A stretch of 41,603 bases of DNA from K189A clade bacterium (lineage in GTDB: Bacteria; Pseudomonadota; Gammaproteobacteria; Pseudomonadales; Azotimanducaceae). The notes under the pieces are model-generated. The model was not told where the DNA came from. It saw only the letters and a list, made by a program, of their open reading frames with translations, and ran no database searches. The stretch lies in contig QXZU01000063.1 in assembly GCA_009886205.1 (NCBI GenBank), forward strand, positions 7,289 to 48,891, given 5' to 3'. This document shows, piece after piece, positions 40,700-41,603 of the stretch. Made by a program: the position numbers and the translations under genes. The number at the start of each line of letters is the position of its first letter. The stretch's first letter is position 1.

Positions 40700-41350
40700 C
40701 TATAGAACTCGCAAAATACCTGCAAGCACTACGGTCAACACCAGACCAGAGACAATTACACCACGAACTGTAGTCAATGGACCTTGCTTACCTACAATTG
40801 CATTAACCTGAAGCGCTGCAATGATCACCAAACACGCAATAATTGCGTTGGCGTTTGAAGCAATGCCACCACTGGAAAGGTGCGCGCTTGATCCCATAAA
40901 CCACAACATCGGTAGAGAGAAAAGAGTGTTTGTCCGTGAGGCAAGACCGGCCTTAGGAGCCGCGGCGGCTGCAGCAGGATCTGGCTCGTTACCTTGGGCA
41001 ACGCCTTGGTTAGATTCAACAATGATCTTTTGGTTGGGCCAAATGATGAGCCAAACGTTAAGGAACATTAAGGTACCTAGCGTTGCACCAATTGTAATGT
41101 CACTGGTTAAGCCCGTATGACGATAGCCAAGTAGAATCACACCCGTAATGAAGGTACCCATGGCGCCCCAACGGAACCACCACAGAGCGCGAGGCGCTAA
41201 TTTTGAAAATGCGTCCACTCGGGCATTCGGCTCAGCTTCTTTGAAATACTCTGTTTGCACAAAGTTAAAGTAATAAAGTAGGCCTATCCATGTAATACCA
41301 AACAGGAAGTGAGCATACCTCGCCAAGTAATCAATAATCGCTGCGTCCAT
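40700..41350 (-). CDS. PuuD-like membrane protein (urate oxidase N-terminal domain family)
   Basis: A 216-residue protein with about five or six membrane helices belonging to the Urate_ox_N/PuuD family: YAHFLFGITWIGLLYYFNFVQTEYFKEA at the start, RALWWFRWGAMGTFITGVILLG, LNVWLIIWPNQKIIVE and SRTNTLFSLPMLWFMGSSAHL. In some bacteria this domain is fused to a cytochrome c and oxidises urate, but here the cytochrome is missing, so a urate role is uncertain. An Ala-rich stretch (DPAAAAAAPKAGLAS) lies in the loop after helix 4. It converges on the RiPP operon and ends at the shared terminator. Confidence 0.85.
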   Translation of the reverse strand: MDAAIIDYLARYAHFLFGITWIGLLYYFNFVQTEYFKEAEPNARVDAFSKLAPRALWWFRWGAMGTFITGVILLGYRHTGLTSDITIGATLGTLMFLNVWLIIWPNQKIIVESNQGVAQGNEPDPAAAAAAPKAGLASRTNTLFSLPMLWFMGSSAHLSSGGIASNANAIIACLVIIAALQVNAIVGKQGPLTTVRGVIVSGLVLTVVLAGILRVL

Positions 41351-41470
41351 AAAATCCTCTAGTTATGTTGCGAACTGTAAAGAACATCTTTTTCCCTACT
41401 AGTGCCCTGAACGGCAAAAGTGGGTACTCCACCTAAACCATCAAGAGGCAAAAATTAGACGTTCTGTTAA

Positions 41471-41525
41471 GTTCTGAAAAACAGTTTCTGAAAAACAATT
41501 TCTGAAAAATAAGTTCTGAAAAACG
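41471..41525. repeat. 13-14-bp tandem repeat, four units, upstream of the PuuD-like gene
   Basis: gttctgaaaaaca, gtttctgaaaaaca, atttctgaaaaata and agttctgaaaaacg follow directly, 120-175 bp upstream of the PuuD-like start codon (minus strand). The common core is TTCTGAAAAAyA. The remaining 75 bp to the window end show no recognisable feature. Confidence 0.8.
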
Positions 41526-41603
41526 AATCTGGCGGAAGGATAACGAATCACGGTACAAGGCACCAGCAAAAGCCTAACCCCAATAATGGATATTTAAGGG
41601 AAG

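Noticed and set aside
1-41603. tRNA, rRNA, riboswitch or mobile-element genes
   Set aside because: Non-coding gaps were read for T-loop motifs, long conserved stems, terminal inverted repeats and transposase remnants; none was convincing. A covariance-model scan would be the decisive test.

Overview
The window reads as an ordinary chromosomal segment of a gammaproteobacterium, most likely a marine aerobic heterotroph of the Cellvibrionales/Halieaceae-SAR92 type. This is an inference from gene content: RhlB, MetR, SbcB (475 residues) and a YihG-type acyltransferase have their closest recognisable relatives in Gammaproteobacteria, and the acyl-CoA enzymes, LLM oxidoreductase, PuuD-like membrane protein and SLC13 transporter fit that lifestyle. 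Base composition looks fairly even. I saw no rRNA, tRNA, CRISPR array, insertion sequence or prophage.

Layout. (1) 1-6589, + strand: the end of a RhlB-like helicase, a Nit-type amidase, an AI-2E-type membrane protein, an orphan HisC-like aminotransferase, a cupin, an LLM flavin/F420 oxidoreductase and a SixA-like phosphatase. (2) 6658-12878: an RsmB/NOP RNA methyltransferase (-), a two-domain VOC protein, two unknown membrane proteins, a secreted metallo-beta-lactamase-fold hydrolase and a PdxH-family protein (+), MetR (-) and a lone DUF2513 gene (+). (3) 12961-16695: a small cluster of a GT4 glycosyltransferase, a SAM methyltransferase, a six-hairpin/prenyltransferase-fold protein and a convergent second methyltransferase, suggestive of making a glycoconjugate or small molecule. 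(4) 16769-25829, - strand: an acyl-CoA carboxylase locus (biotin carboxylase, 73-residue biotin carrier, carboxyltransferase) with a crotonase, two SDRs and an unknown 128-residue protein translationally coupled to the biotin carboxylase, with purC and a Cys/Met-metabolism PLP enzyme upstream. (5) 26015-33188, - strand: a PAS-GGDEF-EAL protein, two different NUDIX hydrolases, and an exonuclease I / betaine-type ABC transporter operon in which the binding protein and permease are one polypeptide. (6) 33209-37464: an SLC13 transporter, a metallopeptidase-like lipoprotein, a YihG-type acyltransferase and a coiled-coil membrane protein. (7) 38033-40517, + strand: a four-gene RiPP operon, closed by a strong bidirectional terminator shared with a convergent PuuD-like gene.

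The most exciting locus is region 7: a 74-residue secreted precursor with four EGKCG motifs, a DUF692 (MbnB/HvfB-like) multi-iron enzyme, a DUF2063 (MbnC/HvfC-like) partner and a DoxX membrane protein. By homology with the Haemophilus HvfABC system and related bufferin/methanobactin enzymes, it should turn the cysteines into copper-binding oxazolone/thioamide-type groups. It is preceded by about 570 bp without a convincing gene that holds two clear inverted repeats.

A second theme is short tandem repeats of 12-15 bp, each with about 3-6 slightly diverged copies, in several gene-flanking stretches (5061-5132, 8853-8908, 40620-40655, 41471-41525) and twice inside genes (30939-31010 in the ABC fusion gene, 38177-38251 in the RiPP precursor). 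Several ORF-track starts were moved to downstream codons with better ribosome binding sites; these are noted in each entry.
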